A stretch of DNA of 64,000 nt, from the NCBI RefSeq assembly GCF_000735345.1, contig NZ_JMPJ01000033.1, positions 91,655 through 155,654 on the forward strand, given 5' to 3'. Below the pieces are notes generated by a model. That model worked only from the letters and a program-made list of their open reading frames with translations. It made no database searches and was not told where the DNA came from. The translations under genes were made by a program, and so were the position numbers. This document shows positions 31,713 to 40,680 of the stretch, piece after piece. Each line of letters starts with the position of its first letter. Position 1 is the first letter of the stretch. Source of the stretch: Ewingella americana ATCC 33852 (GTDB lineage: Bacteria > Pseudomonadota > Gammaproteobacteria > Enterobacterales > Enterobacteriaceae).

Positions 31713-33357
31713 TATCAATGAGAATCACAACGGCACCGCGAAGGTCGAGAAGATCAAACGCTGGTCGCCGGTGTGGATCATTCCGATCGTTACGGCATTA
31801 ATCGGGGCTTGGATCCTGTTTTACCACTACAGCCATCAGGGGCCAGAAGTGACGCTGGTCACCAGCTCCGCTGAGGGCATTGAGGGTGGTAAAACGACCA
31901 TTAAAAGCCGCAACGTTGATGTCGGCAAAGTCGAAAGCGTCACCCTGAGTGAAAACCTGCAACAGGTTATCATCAAGGCGCGCCTGAACTCCGGCATGGA
32001 GAAGATGCTGCGCGACGACTCCATCTTCTGGGTGGTGAAACCTCAGGTGGGCCGTGAAGGTATCTCGGGGCTGGGCACTTTGCTCTCAGGGGCTTACATC
32101 CAGCTCCAGCCGGGCAATAAAGGTGAGGAGAAAGCGCAATATGCCTTGAATGACTCGCCGCCGCTGGCCTCGCCGGACGCCCAAGGCATCCGCGTTATTC
32201 TGGAAAGCGAGCGCTCCGGCCAGCTCAGTCCGGGTGACCCGGTGCTGTTCCGCGGCTTCCAAGTGGGTACTGTGGAAACCAGCCACTTCGACCCGAAAGC
32301 CCGCAATATCAAATATCAGCTATTCATCCGTGCGCCTTATGACGGCTTGGTGACCGATAACGTGCGCTTCTGGAAAGACAGCGGCGTTAACTTCGACATG
32401 TCCGCACAGGGCATGCGCGTCGAGATGGGTTCCCTCACCACCTTGTTCAGCGGCGGCGTAAGCTTTGACGTGCCGAACGGCTGGGAGCAGGGCACGGCGG
32501 CCAAAAATGGCGATAACTATCAGCTGTTTGACGACCAACGCAGCATTCAAGAGTCGCTGTACACCAAGCACATCGACTACGTAATGTTCTTCTCCGACTC
32601 GATTCGCGGCCTGCAACCGGGCGCGCCAGTTGAATTCCGTGGCATTCGTCTGGGGACCGTGGCACAGGTGCCTTATCCAATGAACGTGCTGAAACAGCAG
32701 ATGGATAATGATTACCGTATTCCGGTGCTGATTCGCATCGAGCCAGACCGTTTTGCCCAGCTGATTGGTAATGATTTCAACATCACTGACCATATCCGCG
32801 ACGGCATTGCTCGGGGTCTGCGCGGCTCCATGAAGTCTGCTAACTTGCTGACTGGCTCGATGTATGTCGATCTCGACTTCTATCCAAATGAGAAACCGTG
32901 GAAAGGGCCGTATCAGATTGATGGTCAGAAACTGTTGCCGACCGTGAGTGCTGGTTTCGCGCAGATTCAGCAGAAGCTGATGACCACGCTCGACAAGATC
33001 AACGGCTTGCCAATCGAACCTATGCTGCGCGAGGCGACCACGACGCTGGCCGAAAGCCAGAAGACGATGAAAGCCACGCAGAAAACCCTCGATTCGCTGA
33101 ATGCGATTGTGGGCAGCAAAGAGATGAAGAATCTGCCGCAGGATATGCAGCAGACGCTTATACAGCTGAATCGCAGCCTGAAAGGCTTCCAGCCTGGTTC
33201 CCCGGCTTACAGCAATCTGGTGGGAGATATGCAGAGTCTGGATAAAACCCTGCGTGAATTGCAGCCGGTGCTGAAGACCTTGAATGGTAAGAGTAATGCA
33301 CTGATTTTCGCCGCCCCTGGGCAAGATGATCCTCAGCCGAAGAAGGCCAAACAATGA
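31699..33357 (+). CDS. pqiB: Intermembrane transport protein PqiB (MCE)
   Basis: A 552-residue MCE protein (E. coli 546) anchored by one N-terminal helix (WSPVWIIPIVTALIGAWILF) with a periplasmic body. Three MCE domains can be seen (starting near GPEVTLVTSSAEGIEGGKT, QGIRVILESERSGQLSPGDP and YVMFFSDSIRGLQPGAPVEF), followed by a long helical C-terminal region. In E. coli it forms a stacked hexameric tube spanning the periplasm for lipid transfer. It overlaps pqiA by 14 bases and pqiC by four, indicating coupled translation. Confidence 0.97.
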   Translation: MAENNINENHNGTAKVEKIKRWSPVWIIPIVTALIGAWILFYHYSHQGPEVTLVTSSAEGIEGGKTTIKSRNVDVGKVESVTLSENLQQVIIKARLNSGMEKMLRDDSIFWVVKPQVGREGISGLGTLLSGAYIQLQPGNKGEEKAQYALNDSPPLASPDAQGIRVILESERSGQLSPGDPVLFRGFQVGTVETSHFDPKARNIKYQLFIRAPYDGLVTDNVRFWKDSGVNFDMSAQGMRVEMGSLTTLFSGGVSFDVPNGWEQGTAAKNGDNYQLFDDQRSIQESLYTKHIDYVMFFSDSIRGLQPGAPVEFRGIRLGTVAQVPYPMNVLKQQMDNDYRIPVLIRIEPDRFAQLIGNDFNITDHIRDGIARGLRGSMKSANLLTGSMYVDLDFYPNEKPWKGPYQIDGQKLLPTVSAGFAQIQQKLMTTLDKINGLPIEPMLREATTTLAESQKTMKATQKTLDSLNAIVGSKEMKNLPQDMQQTLIQLNRSLKGFQPGSPAYSNLVGDMQSLDKTLRELQPVLKTLNGKSNALIFAAPGQDDPQPKKAKQ

Positions 33358-33932
33358 TGAAATGGATACCTGTCGTCTTAGCACTGTTTCTGACTGCCTG
33401 TAGCAGTAGCGATCAGAAAACTTATTATCAGCTGCCTATCGTCGGCAACGCGCCAGCGACCACGGCAGCTAACAGCGGCAGCCTGCTCCCACAGGGGCAG
33501 CAGCGTCAGTTGTGGATTGAGCATGTCAGCGTCGCGGACTACTTAGCGGGCAACGGTCTGGTTTTCCAGACCAATGACGTGCAGTACGTCTTGACCCAAA
33601 ACAACCTGTGGGCCAGCCCGCTTGACCAACAGCTCCAGCAGTCATTGGTCACCTATCTTGGTCGAGACCTGCCGGGGCGCGTGGTGTCAGCACAGCCAGC
33701 CAACAATGCAGAGCAAGATGTGTTGAACGTCAATGTGACCGGCTTTCACGGTCGCTATGACGGCTCTGCGCTGATCAGCGGCAGCTGGGTGCTAACGCGC
33801 GATGGGCAGACCATTCAGCGCAGCTTTAACCTGACGCTCAAGCAAAATGAAGATGGTTACGACGCGCTGGTGCGCACGCTGGCTGCGGGCTGGCAGCAAG
33901 AAGCAAGCCAGATCGCCAGTCAGCTAAGATGA
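33354..33932 (+). CDS. pqiC: Intermembrane transport lipoprotein PqiC
   Basis: Outer-membrane lipoprotein of the PqiABC system, 192 residues (E. coli 187). The N-terminus MMKWIPVVLALFLTACSSSD has a clear lipobox LTAC; the residue after cysteine is serine, consistent with outer-membrane sorting. The ABC-type transport auxiliary (DUF330) fold is suggested by WIEHVSVADYLAGNGLVFQT. Its ATG overlaps the pqiB stop. It likely docks the PqiB tube at the outer membrane. Confidence 0.95.
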   Translation: MMKWIPVVLALFLTACSSSDQKTYYQLPIVGNAPATTAANSGSLLPQGQQRQLWIEHVSVADYLAGNGLVFQTNDVQYVLTQNNLWASPLDQQLQQSLVTYLGRDLPGRVVSAQPANNAEQDVLNVNVTGFHGRYDGSALISGSWVLTRDGQTIQRSFNLTLKQNEDGYDALVRTLAAGWQQEASQIASQLR

Positions 33933-33968
33933 ACATTTTTTAAGCTTAATTTAATTTAAGATAAAGAC

Positions 33969-34013
33969 GCAAAATCCCGAATTCTGAGTTTTCAGACTTC
34001 GGGATTTTTTATT
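33969..34013 (+). terminator. Terminator of the pqiABC operon
   Basis: A long stem (AAATCCCGAA with TTCGGGATTT, and inner TCTGA/TCAGA) ends in a six-base T-run, about 40 bases after pqiC. Confidence 0.85.
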
Positions 34014-34108
34014 GGCGATCAGCCAGATGGGTTTTTCTCGGCACGATTAGCTCGCGTGCAATCAGATAAAATAGCTCACGAATATGACATTGGCGTGAAA
34101 TTTGCGCA

Positions 34109-34137
34109 TTGACCTCACCAAAGATTGCGGCTATTTG
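34109..34137 (+). promoter_or_regulatory. Putative rmf promoter
   Basis: TTGACC (34109-34114), 17-base spacer, TATTTG (34132-34137), about 70 bases before the rmf start. In E. coli rmf is induced in stationary phase and by ppGpp; nothing here proves that mode. Confidence 0.5.
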
Positions 34138-34208
34138 TTAAGTGTGGACGCGCAAGCGGGCCACTGTTTTCTTTCCACCTGAACCTGAATAAATGAGGGA
34201 ACCAAGGC

Positions 34209-34376
34209 ATGAAGAGACAAAAACGCGATCGCCTGGAACGGGCACAATCACGTGGATACCAAGCAGGAATTGTCGGACGCTCAAAAGAAGTTTGTCCGCA
34301 CCAAGCAGTTGATGCCCGCGCACATTGGCTCGGGGGTTGGCGACAAGCCATGGAGGACAGGGCAGTAACCGCTTAA
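34209..34376 (+). CDS. rmf: Ribosome modulation factor Rmf
   Basis: A 55-residue, very basic protein that dimerises 70S ribosomes into inactive 100S particles during stationary phase. The translation reads MKRQKRDRLERAQSRGYQAG at the start and ends WRQAMEDRAVTA; length and sequence match E. coli Rmf (55 residues). An AAGG site precedes the ATG. Its position between pqiC and fabA is the same as in E. coli. It is short enough to be missed by length-filtered gene calling. Confidence 0.96.
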   Translation: MKRQKRDRLERAQSRGYQAGIVGRSKEVCPHQAVDARAHWLGGWRQAMEDRAVTA

Positions 34377-34400
34377 GCGGCACCTTGTCAGAAAAGGAAC

Positions 34401-34427
34401 AACCTCCGCCACGGGCGGAGGTTTTTG
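34401..34427 (+). terminator. rmf terminator
   Basis: A 10-bp stem AACCTCCGCC/GGCGGAGGTT with an ACG loop and a following TTTTTGTTT, 24 bases after the rmf stop. Confidence 0.85.
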
Positions 34428-34447
34428 TTTCAGCTTCCCACAAATGC

Positions 34448-34483
34448 AAAAAAGCGAATATGCAGAACATATTCGCTTTTTTT
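34448..34483. terminator. Second, bidirectional terminator between rmf and fabA
   Basis: GCGAATATG/CATATTCGC stem with A-run before and T-run after; on the minus strand it ends fabA. Confidence 0.85.
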
Positions 34484-34529
34484 AGCTTTCAACCTGTGAC
34501 TAGAGCTTGCCGGGCAAGCTCTGACAGAT

Positions 34530-35048
34530 TTAGAAGGCGCTGGCGTCTTTGAACAGACCCACTTTCAGGTCGGTTGCGGTGTAAATGACTTCGCCATCTA
34601 CCAGTACTTCGCCGTCTGCAACGCCCATGATCAGTTTACGGTTGATCACGCGTTTGAAGTTCAGGCGGTAGGTAACCACTTTCGCAGTCGGTAAAACCTG
34701 ACCGGTGAATTTCACTTCGCCAACACCCAGTGCGCGGCCTTTGCCTTCGCCACCGAGCCAGCCAAGATAGAAACCAACCAACTGCCACATGGCGTCAAGA
34801 CCAAGACAGCCCGGCATAACTGGGTCGCCGATGAAGTGACAACCGAAGAACCACAAATCAGGATTGATATCTAATTCTGCTTCAACGTAACCCTTGCCAT
34901 GGCTGCCGCCATCTTCTTGCATCTTCACGATGCGGTCCATCATCAGCATGTTGCCTGATGGCAATGGTGGGCCACCGGCACCGAAGAGTTCACTACGGCC
35001 AGAGGCTTCTAGATCTTCTTTAGTATAGGAATCGCGTTTATCTACCAT
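34530..35048 (-). CDS. fabA: 3-hydroxydecanoyl-ACP dehydratase/isomerase FabA
   Basis: Cytoplasmic hot-dog-fold enzyme that dehydrates 3-hydroxydecanoyl-ACP and isomerises the product to cis-3-decenoyl-ACP, the branch point to unsaturated fatty acids. It has 172 residues, the E. coli length. The active-site histidine is in [20 protein letters not shown], which also includes the second catalytic residue Asp. Regulation by FabR is supported by a palindrome just upstream. Confidence 0.98.
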   Translation of the reverse strand: MVDKRDSYTKEDLEASGRSELFGAGGPPLPSGNMLMMDRIVKMQEDGGSHGKGYVEAELDINPDLWFFGCHFIGDPVMPGCLGLDAMWQLVGFYLGWLGGEGKGRALGVGEVKFTGQVLPTAKVVTYRLNFKRVINRKLIMGVADGEVLVDGEVIYTATDLKVGLFKDASAF

Positions 35049-35086
35049 GTTCTATGTAAGCCTTATTTTATTGAAGGACGGAGTTT

Positions 35087-35104
35087 AGCTAACAGGTGTA
35101 AGCT
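35087..35104 (-). promoter_or_regulatory. FabR-type operator upstream of fabA
   Basis: AGCTAACAGGTGTAAGCT is an imperfect palindrome (arms AGCTAACA and TGTAAGCT) 39 bases before the fabA start. It resembles the FabR sites described for E. coli fabA and fabB, so it is a likely unsaturated-fatty-acid-responsive operator. Confidence 0.6.
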
Positions 35105-35116
35105 GAACAACTCCGA

Positions 35117-36883
35117 TCAGCTGTGGCTGAACCAACTCAACCAGCGAAGTGGCCAGGGGTAACTGCGGCGTTCCTGTGGTAATGCCTGCGCGATACGCTC
35201 CTGAATCAAGCCCAGTAAACTTGGGCGAGCTTCTTCAGCTTGCTCTTCGTGAGAGTAAATTAATCCGGTCAGGATAGGCAGTGCTTCACCTGCATTATCA
35301 ACTGCCCATAAATGGAATTGGCCTTCACGCACGGCGTCAATTACCTGTGGGTGTAAACACAGGTTACGCACGTTGCTGGTCGGGATAATCACTCCCTGAT
35401 TGCCCGTAAGACCGCGGCGTTGGCAAACTTCAAAGAATCCTTCGATCTTCTCATTCACGCCGCCAATTGGCTGTACGTTGCCGAACTGGTCGACTGAGCC
35501 GGTGACCGCGATTTGCTGGTTAATCGGCTGCATCGATAACGCACTAATTAACGCACAAAGCTCGGCCAGAGACGCGCTGTCACCATCGACTTCGCCATAG
35601 GACTGTTCGAAAACAATTGAGGCTGAGAAGGGCAGAGGCTGGTCCAGCTCCAGTTCGGAAATTAGGAACGCCTGCATAATCATCATGCCTTTCGCATGCA
35701 GATTACCACCCAGCTCGGCTTTGCGCTCAACGTCGGTGAATTCACCGTCGCCCGTGTGTACGACACAGCTAATGCGCGAAGGTTCACCAAAGGCGCGCGG
35801 ATGTCCCGGATATTCCAGCACCGAGAGGCCGTTAATTTGGCCGATGACTTCGCCTTCGGTTTCAATACGAATTTGACCCAGCTCGATCTCATCTTGCATA
35901 CGTTCTTGCAAGTAGCTTTCACGCCATGCGCGCCCGTTGATGGCGGCTTCGAACGAAGCTAAGGTCAGTACCTCATCCTGATTATATATCGCCGCTTCGC
36001 TAAGCTGCGCGCTGAGCCACGCAGGGCAAAGCGTCAGGCTGCCTTGGTCGGTGCTATAGCGAATCGCCAGACGTAACATCGCGGGCCAGGCTTCGGCTGA
36101 CAGACGCGGAATTTCCAGCTCGTCGGCCAGCGTGTTGACGTAACCACACCAAGTCGCCATGTCGTCGGCGTCGGTTAACGGCAGATCAGATTCGAACTCG
36201 CCATACACGGCAGACTCGAGCAGCTCCGGCTCCATTTCATTGAACTCGCCTAATGAAATGCGATCCCCAACCAACACCAAACGGATGTCTATTGGCATTG
36301 AAGGGATAGTCACCGGCAGCGGGCGGCTCTCGTCTGGCGAAACCCAGTGATAAACGCCCTGAGTGATCATCTGCTTCAAACGCAGCCACATCAGCGGCTG
36401 AGCGAGCAGGGCGCGAACGGACAGCACCAATACGCCGCCGTTAACGTGATGGATCAGGCCCGGCTCGAGTTGAATTTGATCTTGGTAAATGCGCACACAG
36501 CCGAAAAGCTGTTCTGGCTCAATCCACTCTTGATAGTGGCAAGCAAGTTTAGCGGCAAAATTGTCTTCAGCCGTGCTGGCGTCAGCTACAGAGACTTTTC
36601 CGCCCTCAATCAGATAGCGGCTGCCAAAGACAGGTCGCTCTTCAGGGAGGATCTCAGCGATTACGTCATTGATGCGGGAAAGATATTCACGGCTCTCCAG
36701 CGCTTTAATGGTCATAAAGCGAGGGCGAGAGAGCGGGTGACAGAACAGCGTTAAACCATTTTCCAGTCGTGGCTGAATAGCAGCGAAATCCACTGGGGCC
36801 AACTCAGCAGCCGTTGCGAAAATAGCCTCATAGGGCGTGGTATCGGGCAGTAAGAGCTGCCAATCAAGTCGGTTATTGGTCAA
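35117..36883 (-). CDS. Lon-related putative ATP-dependent protease LonH (YcbZ)
   Basis: A 588-residue protein (E. coli YcbZ 586) with a degenerate N-terminal AAA-like part and a C-terminal Lon-type protease domain. The catalytic dyad is visible: Ser436 in GEVDGDSASLAEL and Lys479 in IGGVNEKIEGFFE, 43 residues apart as in Lon. A clear Walker A motif is not seen, so ATP use is uncertain. Substrates are unknown. It is divergent from matP and lies just upstream of fabA on the same strand. Confidence 0.92.
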   Translation of the reverse strand: MTNNRLDWQLLLPDTTPYEAIFATAAELAPVDFAAIQPRLENGLTLFCHPLSRPRFMTIKALESREYLSRINDVIAEILPEERPVFGSRYLIEGGKVSVADASTAEDNFAAKLACHYQEWIEPEQLFGCVRIYQDQIQLEPGLIHHVNGGVLVLSVRALLAQPLMWLRLKQMITQGVYHWVSPDESRPLPVTIPSMPIDIRLVLVGDRISLGEFNEMEPELLESAVYGEFESDLPLTDADDMATWCGYVNTLADELEIPRLSAEAWPAMLRLAIRYSTDQGSLTLCPAWLSAQLSEAAIYNQDEVLTLASFEAAINGRAWRESYLQERMQDEIELGQIRIETEGEVIGQINGLSVLEYPGHPRAFGEPSRISCVVHTGDGEFTDVERKAELGGNLHAKGMMIMQAFLISELELDQPLPFSASIVFEQSYGEVDGDSASLAELCALISALSMQPINQQIAVTGSVDQFGNVQPIGGVNEKIEGFFEVCQRRGLTGNQGVIIPTSNVRNLCLHPQVIDAVREGQFHLWAVDNAGEALPILTGLIYSHEEQAEEARPSLLGLIQERIAQALPQERRSYPWPLRWLSWFSHS

Positions 36884-37093
36884 TGTGTTAGCTGTGTTCT
36901 GTAAAATGGGAAAGGGCGATTATACAAGAATAAACAGTGATGAATACAGGGAGTGTCGTGGTTAAGACCTAGGTCACGGCAGCTAAGGTTTGTTCGTGTA
37001 AAAATTGAACAGTTTTGCATGCGCTTTTTGCAGTGAAAATTCGAATAAAGCTGTTATGCTTATCAAAGTTACGGGGTCACAGAAGAGCTCACA

Positions 37094-37549
37094 ATGAAAT
37101 ATCAGCAATTGGAAAATCTTGAGAGCGGTTGGAAGTGGAAGTATCTGGTAAAAAAACACCGTGAAGGTGAACGCATTACCCGCCATTTAGAAAATAGCGC
37201 CGCCGAAGATGCTGTTGATGAACTTCTCAAATTAGAAAACGAGCCGGTCAAAGTTCTCGATTGGATCGCTAATAATATGAATCCTGCTTTGGAAAATCGC
37301 CTAAAGCAGACTATTCGTGCCCGCAGAAAAAGACATTTTAATTCTGAGCATCAGCATACCCGCAAGAAATCCATCGATCTAGAGTTTTTGGTTTGGCAAC
37401 GACTCGCCGGTCTGGCGCAGCGCCGCAGCTCAACCCTTTCGGATACCATCATCCAACTGTTGGAAGATGCTGAACGCAAAGAGAAGTACGCGAGCCAGAT
37501 GTCATCTCTCAAAGAAGATTTGCAGCAGATTCTCGGCAACAAAGAGTAG
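37094..37549 (+). CDS. matP: Macrodomain Ter protein MatP
   Basis: DNA-binding protein that organises the replication terminus macrodomain by binding matS sites and tethering Ter to the division machinery. It has 151 residues (E. coli 150), starting [20 protein letters not shown]. An N-terminal helical bundle is followed by the ribbon-helix-helix region [20 protein letters not shown] and a C-terminal coiled coil. Its place between lonH and ompA is as in E. coli. Confidence 0.96.
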   Translation: MKYQQLENLESGWKWKYLVKKHREGERITRHLENSAAEDAVDELLKLENEPVKVLDWIANNMNPALENRLKQTIRARRKRHFNSEHQHTRKKSIDLEFLVWQRLAGLAQRRSSTLSDTIIQLLEDAERKEKYASQMSSLKEDLQQILGNKE

Positions 37550-37774
37550 GGGCACTGCGCGAGGCCGGGTCGGCCTTCGCAGCCCTCAGTCAGCCGCCTA
37601 GCACTACTTCGTCATTCAGCGCCGCCATCACCTCAGTAATTCCACTCTGTTATTCAACTCCGTTGTTCAAGGCCATTGTTCAACTCTGGCATTCAACCCG
37701 AGTACCTCAAGTCATTCGCTATTTATTCAAACAAGCGCACTTATCCAAAACTGACTTCGACAAACTACGCCCAT

Positions 37775-37804
37775 AAAAAAACCCCGCCTAGGCGGGGTTT
37801 TTAG
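37775..37804 (-). terminator. ompA terminator
   Basis: Stem ACCCCGCC/GGCGGGGT with a two-base loop and flanking A- and T-runs, 33 bases after the ompA stop on the minus strand; it could also act on the plus strand. Confidence 0.85.
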
Positions 37805-37837
37805 TATCTGTCGTTAAACAGTAGAAAGCGGTATGAC

Positions 37838-38917
37838 TTAAGCCTGTGGCTGAGTCACAACGTCTTTGATACCTTTAACTTCGATCTCTACGCGACGATC
37901 TGGAGCCAAGCAAGCGATCTGTGCTTTAGTAGCACGGCCAGCTTTGTAGCCACAGGTGTTGCCAGTGATTGAGTTAGTTTCACCCATACCACGTGCAGAG
38001 ATTTTGTCTTTAGGAATGCCTTTAGATACCAGGTAGTCAACCACGGTTTGAGCGCGTTGCTCAGACAGTTTCTGGTTAGACTGCTCGGAACCTACTGCAT
38101 CAGTGTAGCCCAGAACAACTACTGAACCGTCTTTCGGATCCAGTGAGCTCAGTTGGGTGTACAGCTGATCCAGAGCCTGCTGGCCTTCTGGTTTCAGGCT
38201 AGATTTACCGAAGGTGAACAGAACGTCAGACTTCAGGGTAAATTTCTTGGTTTCTACAACTGGAGCTGGAGCTGGTGCTGGAGCTGGTGCCGGAGCAGCT
38301 GCTTCATCTTGACCGAAACGGTAAGAAACACCCACAGACAGCATAGCGTTGTCAGGACGTGCGCCAACGGTAGCAGCATCACCGATGTTGTTAACCCATT
38401 GGTAATCCAGACGAGTAGCCCAGTTTTTGGTTACAGCGTATTCGAAACCAACGGCTGCCAGTGGAGAAACACCGGTGTCGTGATCGCTTACGCGGTCGCC
38501 AGTTGCGCCAAAGTTACCTTTGGAGTCTGCACGCCAAACCATACCACCCAGACGAGTGTAGATGTCCAGATCGTCAGTCAGTGGGTAGCTCAGTTTAGCA
38601 GCCAGTTGAACGCCCTGTGCTTTGAAAGCACCGTTGTTCGTGTCGCCTTTGTAAGGCATGCGGCCAAGCCAGTCATATCCCATTTCAAAGCCCAGGTATT
38701 GGTTTGCTTGGTAACCCAAGAACGCACCTGCACCCAGTTGGCTTTCGTGGGTAGGGCCGTTGCCGATACCGTTGTAAGCGTTAGCGAAACCAGTGTCATG
38801 GTACTGGGACCAGCCCAGCTTACCACCGGTGTACCAGGTGTTATCTTTAGGGGCGGCTTGCGCTACGGTAGCGAAACCTGCCAGTGCCACTGCTAATGCG
38901 ATAGCTGTCTTTTTCAT
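37838..38917 (-). CDS. ompA: Outer membrane protein A
   Basis: Abundant two-domain protein linking outer membrane and peptidoglycan, 359 residues. Signal peptide [21 protein letters not shown], then the eight-stranded barrel (mature [18 protein letters not shown]), an Ala-Pro hinge (about residues 205-214, [10 protein letters not shown]) and the OmpA-like peptidoglycan-binding domain with [19 protein letters not shown] and [20 protein letters not shown]. The paired cysteines in [20 protein letters not shown] are conserved. The leader includes a conserved MicA target. Confidence 0.98.
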   Translation of the reverse strand: MKKTAIALAVALAGFATVAQAAPKDNTWYTGGKLGWSQYHDTGFANAYNGIGNGPTHESQLGAGAFLGYQANQYLGFEMGYDWLGRMPYKGDTNNGAFKAQGVQLAAKLSYPLTDDLDIYTRLGGMVWRADSKGNFGATGDRVSDHDTGVSPLAAVGFEYAVTKNWATRLDYQWVNNIGDAATVGARPDNAMLSVGVSYRFGQDEAAAPAPAPAPAPAPVVETKKFTLKSDVLFTFGKSSLKPEGQQALDQLYTQLSSLDPKDGSVVVLGYTDAVGSEQSNQKLSEQRAQTVVDYLVSKGIPKDKISARGMGETNSITGNTCGYKAGRATKAQIACLAPDRRVEIEVKGIKDVVTQPQA

Positions 38918-38921
38918 TTTT

Positions 38922-38938
38922 GCGCCTCGTTATCATCC
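38922..38938 (-). promoter_or_regulatory. MicA small-RNA target on the ompA ribosome-binding region
   Basis: The minus-strand sequence GGATGATAACGAGGCGC directly before the ompA start is the same as in E. coli, as recalled, where the small RNA MicA pairs with it and blocks translation under envelope stress. The micA gene itself is not in the window. Confidence 0.7.
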
Positions 38939-39035
38939 AAATAGGCAATTGAGCTTTAAGCTTTTAAGCCCTTGGTTATAAAATCCTTACGCCAAAGTTA
39001 TTGCTTCCGTTAAGAACTTGCCACTTTACGTTGGC

Positions 39036-39062
39036 ATTATAGAGCAACCTTGGCGTTGTAAA
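39036..39062 (-). promoter_or_regulatory. ompA promoter
   Basis: On the minus strand a perfect TATAAT (39036-39041) is preceded by TTGTAGACTTTACAACGCC, which is similar to the E. coli ompA promoter. Transcription would begin near 39029. Confidence 0.7.
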
Positions 39063-39276
39063 GTCTACAACGTGGCGAGAAACTTACAAGCTTGATGTGT
39101 TAACAGCGTGGAAAAAAAGGGAAAAATGTACACATTTCTTAACATCAAAGGCCATTTGTTGACGAAACTTTGGAGTTAGTTGCACCGTGAAGGGGCAAAT
39201 TTACCGTTAAAAACCCTGTTTTCAGCACGAATCACTAAAAAACGAGTTAATTTCATCAGAACATTCCTATTTTGAA

Positions 39277-39789
39277 CTAATGGTACACGGAGGACTGAAT
39301 TTTTACTGTTGATTGCTGTCCATGAGCTGAGATTTGAGCATTTGTCGGTCTCATGATGAATCCGTAAGACCCTCCATGAAGTGCCGCCAGACGCAATCTT
39401 TCACGTTCTGAATCATTTAAATCAGGCAGCCACCCCAAAACTACGCTGTAGTTCCCTGTCAAAAGCGCTTTTTCCATCGCATCTACCGGCGACATGGAGT
39501 TCATTTGGCTCACCTGAACAATTTTGCTCACCGGCAACCCAGATTGAGATAACCAATTACGGCTCAGTTTCTGTTGCGGGGTTAACCACAGCAACCAGCG
39601 TGACTGCAATCCTAAGTGCTGAAGCACCGGTAATAATAGTTCTGACAACGCCGGTTGGCTTTCACAGTATACGAACTCTGTGAGCAGGCCACTATTTCTC
39701 GATATCGATGTCGATTGTTTGACGTGCGGTGGAGTTACAGAAACCGCTTGATGCCGTAAATGATGATTTGTCAGAGCTTGAGTTCGCAT
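39277..39789 (-). CDS. sulA: Cell division inhibitor SulA
   Basis: SOS-induced inhibitor that binds FtsZ and halts division after DNA damage; normally removed by Lon. The ATG at 39789 gives 170 residues (E. coli 169), and a LexA box lies just upstream of it; the longer frame would run through that operator. The conserved core reads LGLQSRWLLWLTPQQKLSRNWL and GNYSVVLGWLPDL, and the C-terminus IQSSVYH matches the Lon-recognised tail of SulA. Confidence 0.95.
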   Translation of the reverse strand: MRTQALTNHHLRHQAVSVTPPHVKQSTSISRNSGLLTEFVYCESQPALSELLLPVLQHLGLQSRWLLWLTPQQKLSRNWLSQSGLPVSKIVQVSQMNSMSPVDAMEKALLTGNYSVVLGWLPDLNDSERERLRLAALHGGSYGFIMRPTNAQISAHGQQSTVKIQSSVYH

Positions 39790-39811
39790 GATGTATCCTG
39801 CCAGTGAGTAA

Positions 39812-39827
39812 CTGTATGGATGTACAG
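39812..39827 (-). promoter_or_regulatory. LexA (SOS) box of sulA
   Basis: CTGTATGGATGTACAG has the perfect CTGT-N8-ACAG form and lies 23 bases before the sulA start, as expected for LexA repression. Confidence 0.92.
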
Positions 39828-39859
39828 TACTCGTTGGCTGGACAAAGATCAACCCAATT

Positions 39860-39881
39860 TTTTCCAAGAGATCTCGCAAAA
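39860..39881 (+). promoter_or_regulatory. Putative CRP-S site upstream of sxy
   Basis: The 22-base stretch has half-sites TTTTCCAA and TCGCAAAA around a six-base centre. The right half is a perfect CRP-S half (TCGCAAAA); the left has two mismatches to TTTTGCGA. CRP-S sites need Sxy together with CRP, and E. coli sxy is autoregulated in this way. It lies about 130 bases before the sxy start. Confidence 0.5.
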
Positions 39882-40007
39882 ATGGAAGGCAACGGAATGT
39901 AATCGCATTTTATGTTTGGTGCTGTGAAGGAGTTTGCGTATTTTGCAAATAGCTTTACGAGTAACAACAAAGGGTACGTTTGGATTTATTCACGAAAGGA
40001 TATCGCA

Positions 40008-40634
40008 ATGATTAATCGTACAAAAATAAGGGTTTCTGAATCTCAAAAGTTATTTACCTGCCTTGGAAATATCCGCTTTCGCTCGCAGTTTGGGGGCTAT
40101 AGCTTGTCAGCTAATGGCGTGATGTTCGCCTTAGTCTCTGACGGTGATCTCTATCTGCGAGCCACCCCTGAAAATGAAATGGTTTTTCGCCGTATGGGGA
40201 TGGAATCGCTGATTTATCGCAAACGCGGCATCGCCATCACGCTGCGCTACTTCAAAGTTGACCAGAAACTTTGGCAAGATGAAGCCCTGTTGATCACCCT
40301 TGCCAAGCGATCTTTGCAAGGCATGTTGGACGACATAAAATTGAAAAAAGAGGGTGGGGCTAGACTCAAAGATCTGCCAAATATTTCGCTCAATCTGGAG
40401 CGTTTACTGTGGCAAGTGGGCATATCAACCTCTTCCCAACTGCGTGCGCAGGGAGCCTGTATTACCTATTTGAAATTGAAATCGGTGAAACACAGCCTGG
40501 GGCTAAATGTGTTAATTGCGCTGGAAGCGGCGATTCAGGGTTTCCACGAGGCGGCTCTGCCAATGGCCTCTCGCGAAGTATTAATGAAGTGGTTTAAATC
40601 TCATCAGCGGATGATTGATACGACCGCTCGTTAA
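40008..40634 (+). CDS. sxy: Competence activator Sxy/TfoX
   Basis: Coactivator with CRP of genes for DNA uptake. The ATG at 40008, preceded by AAGGAT, gives 208 residues (E. coli 209); the open frame extends 32 codons upstream without family resemblance. The N-terminal TfoX domain (about 15-100) contains IRFRSQFGGYSLSANGVMFALVSDG-type sequence, and the C-terminal TfoX domain (about 115-205) contains LKDLPNISLNLERLLWQVGI and ALEAAIQGFHEAALP. It is followed by a hairpin and convergent with yccS. Confidence 0.94.
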   Translation: MINRTKIRVSESQKLFTCLGNIRFRSQFGGYSLSANGVMFALVSDGDLYLRATPENEMVFRRMGMESLIYRKRGIAITLRYFKVDQKLWQDEALLITLAKRSLQGMLDDIKLKKEGGARLKDLPNISLNLERLLWQVGISTSSQLRAQGACITYLKLKSVKHSLGLNVLIALEAAIQGFHEAALPMASREVLMKWFKSHQRMIDTTAR

Positions 40635-40641
40635 AAATAGT

Positions 40642-40668
40642 GCCAGCAAAGGGTGACTTTGCTGGCTT
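40642..40668. terminator. Terminator between sxy and yccS
   Basis: A 10-bp perfect stem GCCAGCAAAG/CTTTGCTGGC with a GGTGA loop; on the minus strand it is followed by ACTATTTTT, suiting yccS. Confidence 0.75.
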
Positions 40669-40680
40669 ATCACATCCATT

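Larger units (their letters stand above)
38918..39276. other. 359-bp region with the ompA promoter and long leader
   Basis: On the minus strand it contains the ompA leader (about 112 bases), its promoter and an upstream AT-rich stretch down to the end of sulA. No gene was seen in it. Confidence 0.7.

Noticed and set aside
32320-33384. 354-residue frame antisense to pqiB
   Set aside because: Complement shadow of pqiB.
38153-38896. 247-residue frame antisense to ompA
   Set aside because: Complement shadow of ompA; the apparent Trp/Ser-rich repeat mirrors the Ala-Pro hinge.
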